NCBI GenBank assembly: GCA_003454415.1
Contig: DMKG01000114.1
Location: 1,323 to 7,089, forward strand
DNA: 5,767 nucleotides
Direction: 5' to 3'
DNA from: Alphaproteobacteria bacterium
GTDB lineage: Bacteria; Pseudomonadota; Alphaproteobacteria; UBA11222
Shown: positions 1 through 5,767 of the stretch, piece by piece
Numbering within the stretch: position 1 is the stretch's first letter
Layout of the letters: the number at the start of each line of letters is the position of its first letter
Translations under genes and position numbers: made by a program
The notes under the pieces: generated by a model
Told to the model about the DNA's origin: nothing
The model's input: the letters and a program-made list of their open reading frames with translations, nothing else
Databases searched by the model: none

Positions 1-64
1 TGAAGTGAAGTGAAGTGAAGTGATTGAAGTGAAGTGAAGTAGAGTGAAGTGAAGTGAAGTGAAG
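1..64. repeat. Degenerate TGAAG pentanucleotide tandem repeat
   Basis: The tract holds eleven perfect TGAAG units: four at 1-20, three at 25-39 and four at 45-64. A shortened 4-base unit, TGAT, interrupts it at 21-24, and a variant unit, TAGAG, at 40-44. It starts at the first base of the window, so its true length is unknown. Because the unit is 5 bases long, TGA falls in all three forward frames and no forward reading frame crosses it. The last unit ends 14 bases before the gltB start codon. It could be a true simple-sequence repeat in the gltB leader or a low-complexity artefact at a contig end. The sequence alone does not decide. Confidence 0.9.
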
Positions 65-78
65 TAAATGGGTGCCCC

Positions 79-4698
<4,620 letters not shown>

Positions 4699-4713
4699 AC
4701 CGATCGAAATAAT

Positions 4714-4718
4714 GGAAG
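4714..4718 (+). promoter_or_regulatory. Ribosome binding site of gltD
   Basis: GGAAG lies 6 bases before ATG 4725 in the 26-base gap after the gltB stop. The motif and spacing are good and support ATG 4725 over the in-frame Met8 codon. The gap holds no hairpin or T-run that would suggest a terminator, so gltB and the downstream frame are probably co-transcribed. Confidence 0.75.
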
Positions 4719-4724
4719 TGCAGC

Positions 4725-5225
4725 ATGGGTAAAATTACCGGCTTCATGGAATATGAGCGGCGCGATCGCGCCTACAGGCCCGTGGATGAACGGCTGAAGG
4801 AGTTCAGGGAGTTTATTGTTCCGCTGGAGGAGGTGGAGCTGACGCGTCAGGGCGCGCGCTGCATGGATTGCGGAATTCCCTACTGCCATAGCGGCTGTCC
4901 GGTAAACAATATCATTCCCGACTGGAATGATCTGGTCTATCGCGACCGCTGGCGCGAAGCGCTCGAAGTGCTGCATTCCACCAATAATTTTCCGGAATTC
5001 ACGGGCCGGATTTGCCCGGCGCCGTGTGAGGCCGCCTGCACCCTGAATATCATCGATACGCCGGTCGCCATCAAAACCATTGAATGCGCGATCATAGACC
5101 GGGGCTGGCAGGAAGGCTGGATCGTACCGGAAATTCCCGAACGCCGGACAGGAAAGCGGGTGGCGATCGTGGGATCGGGCCCTTCGGGCATGGCCTGCGC
5201 GCAGCAGCTCGCCCGCGCCGGCCAT
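4725..5225 (+). other. gltD: GltD-derived segment: iron-sulfur domain and start of FAD-binding fold
   Basis: In glutamate synthase the beta subunit passes electrons from NADPH through FAD and 4Fe-4S clusters to the FMN of GltB. This segment carries the first cysteine cluster, [14 protein letters not shown], with Cys46, Cys49, Cys54 and Cys58. A second cluster, CPAPCEAAC, has Cys97, Cys101 and Cys105. Both are characteristic of GltD and related iron-sulfur/FAD reductases. It then enters the FAD Rossmann fold with [13 protein letters not shown] (143-155) and [10 protein letters not shown] (159-168), which reads as GltD. Missing are the rest of the FAD domain and the whole NADPH-binding domain, so roughly the last 300 of the usual 470-490 residues are replaced. 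Third-position GC in codons 1-145 is about 69% by hand count. The right edge given here is approximate. Confidence 0.93.
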
Positions 5226-5767
5226 GACGTCGTGCTGTTCGAGAAGGCGGACCGCATCGGCGGCACCTGGCGCGACAACCGCTACCCCGGCGTGGCGGTG
5301 GACATCACCTCCTTCGTCTACTCCTTTTCCTTCGAGCAGGACCCGAACTGGTCGCGGGTCTTCGCGCCGGGTGACGAGTTGCAGAACTACGCCCGCCGCG
5401 TGGCCAGCAAGTACGGTCTCTATCCGTACATGCGCTTCGGCGTCAGCGTGGAGCGCGCCGAGTTTGACGAAGGCAACCACCTGTGGCGGGTGACGACCGA
5501 CAAGGGGCTGGTCACCGCCCGTCATCTGGTGTCCGCCACCGGCGGATTGATTTCACCCAAGCTGCCGGATATCACGGGTGTCGAGGATTTCCAGGGTGAG
5601 CGCATGCATACCGCGCGCTGGGACCACAATGTGGACCTTACCGGCAAGCGCGTAGCGGTGATCGGTACCGGTGCCACCGCGGTGCAGCTGATTCCCGAGA
5701 TCGCCCCGCAGGTGGCGCACCTGGATGTCTATCAGCGCACCCCCATCTGGGTGCTCAAGAAGCCGGA
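4725..5767 (+). CDS. Chimeric reading frame: GltD N-terminus joined to Baeyer-Villiger-type monooxygenase (3' incomplete)
   Basis: One uninterrupted frame of 347 codons plus 2 bases runs off the window end. Residues 1 to about 168-180 are the small beta subunit of glutamate synthase, and residues from about 181 are a flavin-dependent monooxygenase of the Baeyer-Villiger type. The switch falls in the first FAD-binding Rossmann motif: GSGPSG at 150-155, acidic Glu173, then IGG at 178-180. After this motif GltD proteins normally continue with a LLRYGIPxFK-like segment. Here the text is TWRDNRYPG (181-189), the typical monooxygenase continuation. The position right after gltB, with a good ribosome binding site, shows that the 5' part is the expected operon partner. 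The 3' part has no expected link to glutamate synthase. I infer a chimera, probably artefactual. A real gene fusion is the alternative and cannot be excluded from one sequence. Confidence 0.9.
   Translation, partial: MGKITGFMEYERRDRAYRPVDERLKEFREFIVPLEEVELTRQGARCMDCGIPYCHSGCPVNNIIPDWNDLVYRDRWREALEVLHSTNNFPEFTGRICPAPCEAACTLNIIDTPVAIKTIECAIIDRGWQEGWIVPEIPERRTGKRVAIVGSGPSGMACAQQLARAGHDVVLFEKADRIGGTWRDNRYPGVAVDITSFVYSFSFEQDPNWSRVFAPGDELQNYARRVASKYGLYPYMRFGVSVERAEFDEGNHLWRVTTDKGLVTARHLVSATGGLISPKLPDITGVEDFQGERMHTARWDHNVDLTGKRVAVIGTGATAVQLIPEIAPQVAHLDVYQRTPIWVLKKP
5226..5264 (+). other. Probable chimera junction in the shared FAD-binding motif
   Basis: These bases encode [13 protein letters not shown] (168-180), a stretch that could belong to either family. 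GltD proteins have LFEK-x-DRIGG before LLRYGIP, and Baeyer-Villiger monooxygenases have LEKAD-x-xGG before TWRDN. Sequence to the left reads as GltD and sequence to the right as monooxygenase. The frame is kept and the Rossmann spacing is correct. The exact breakpoint cannot be placed without both parent sequences. Confidence 0.75.
5265..5767 (+). other. Baeyer-Villiger-type flavin monooxygenase segment, lacking both ends
   Basis: Enzymes of this class use FAD and NADPH to insert oxygen into ketones or to oxygenate other substrates; the substrate here cannot be predicted. The segment begins with [14 protein letters not shown] (181-194) and [13 protein letters not shown], both typical of the family after its first GxGxxG. 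SATGG (270-274) is the internal ATG-type motif. [12 protein letters not shown] (289-300) matches the Baeyer-Villiger fingerprint FxGxxxHxxxW(P/D), with Phe289, Gly291, His295, Trp299 and Asp300. [13 protein letters not shown] (307-319) is the second dinucleotide-binding motif. YQRTPIW near the end is also typical. The native N-terminus with its own first Rossmann motif is absent, and the C-terminal part lies beyond the window. Third-position GC is about 86% over 167 codons, higher than in the gltD segment, which suggests a different source genome or gene. Confidence 0.9.

Noticed and set aside
1..64. CRISPR array or binding-site array
   Set aside because: The unit is a 5-base direct repeat without spacers, far too short for CRISPR, and no known iteron or operator was recognised in it.
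4699..4724. Terminator or attenuator between gltB and the next gene
   Set aside because: The 26-base gap has no stem-loop or T-run; it only accommodates a ribosome binding site.
4712..4732. ATG at 4712 as an alternative start for the downstream gene
   Set aside because: It reads only six codons (MEVQHG) before a TAA and is out of frame with GltD. Its bases form the ribosome binding site for ATG 4725.

Overview
The window looks like bacterial chromosomal or metagenomic DNA, moderately GC-rich and densely coding. GltB and the GltD start resemble NADPH-type glutamate synthase subunits of Alphaproteobacteria. That placement rests on remembered protein families only and is moderately confident.

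Layout: bases 1-64 are a degenerate tandem repeat of the pentamer TGAAG. A complete gltB (79-4698, 1539 codons) follows, encoding the large alpha subunit of glutamate synthase. After a 26-base gap with a good ribosome binding site, a second reading frame opens at 4725 and is still open at the window end (347 full codons). The gltB-gltD order is a standard operon. The large subunit takes ammonia from glutamine and makes glutamate from 2-oxoglutarate. The small subunit supplies electrons from NADPH through FAD and iron-sulfur centres.

The main anomaly is in the second reading frame. Codons 1 to about 168-180 are ordinary GltD: two cysteine clusters and the first FAD-binding Rossmann motif. From about codon 181 the protein no longer reads as GltD. 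It continues in frame as a Baeyer-Villiger-type flavin monooxygenase, with a [11 protein letters not shown] motif, an FxGxxxHxxxWD fingerprint and a second GxGxxA dinucleotide-binding motif. The join lies inside the FAD-binding motif that both families share, roughly 5226-5264. Third-position GC rises from about 69% to about 86% across it (hand count).

The simplest reading is a chimera between two unrelated genes at a conserved motif, most likely an assembly or library artefact. A genuine recombinant fusion is possible but less likely, because it removes the NADPH-binding half of GltD. The repeat at the other end also lies against gltB without a normal leader, so both flanks of gltB deserve suspicion. 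I found no RNA genes, mobile elements, CRISPR arrays or convincing terminators. No stretch over 300 bases lacks a gene.
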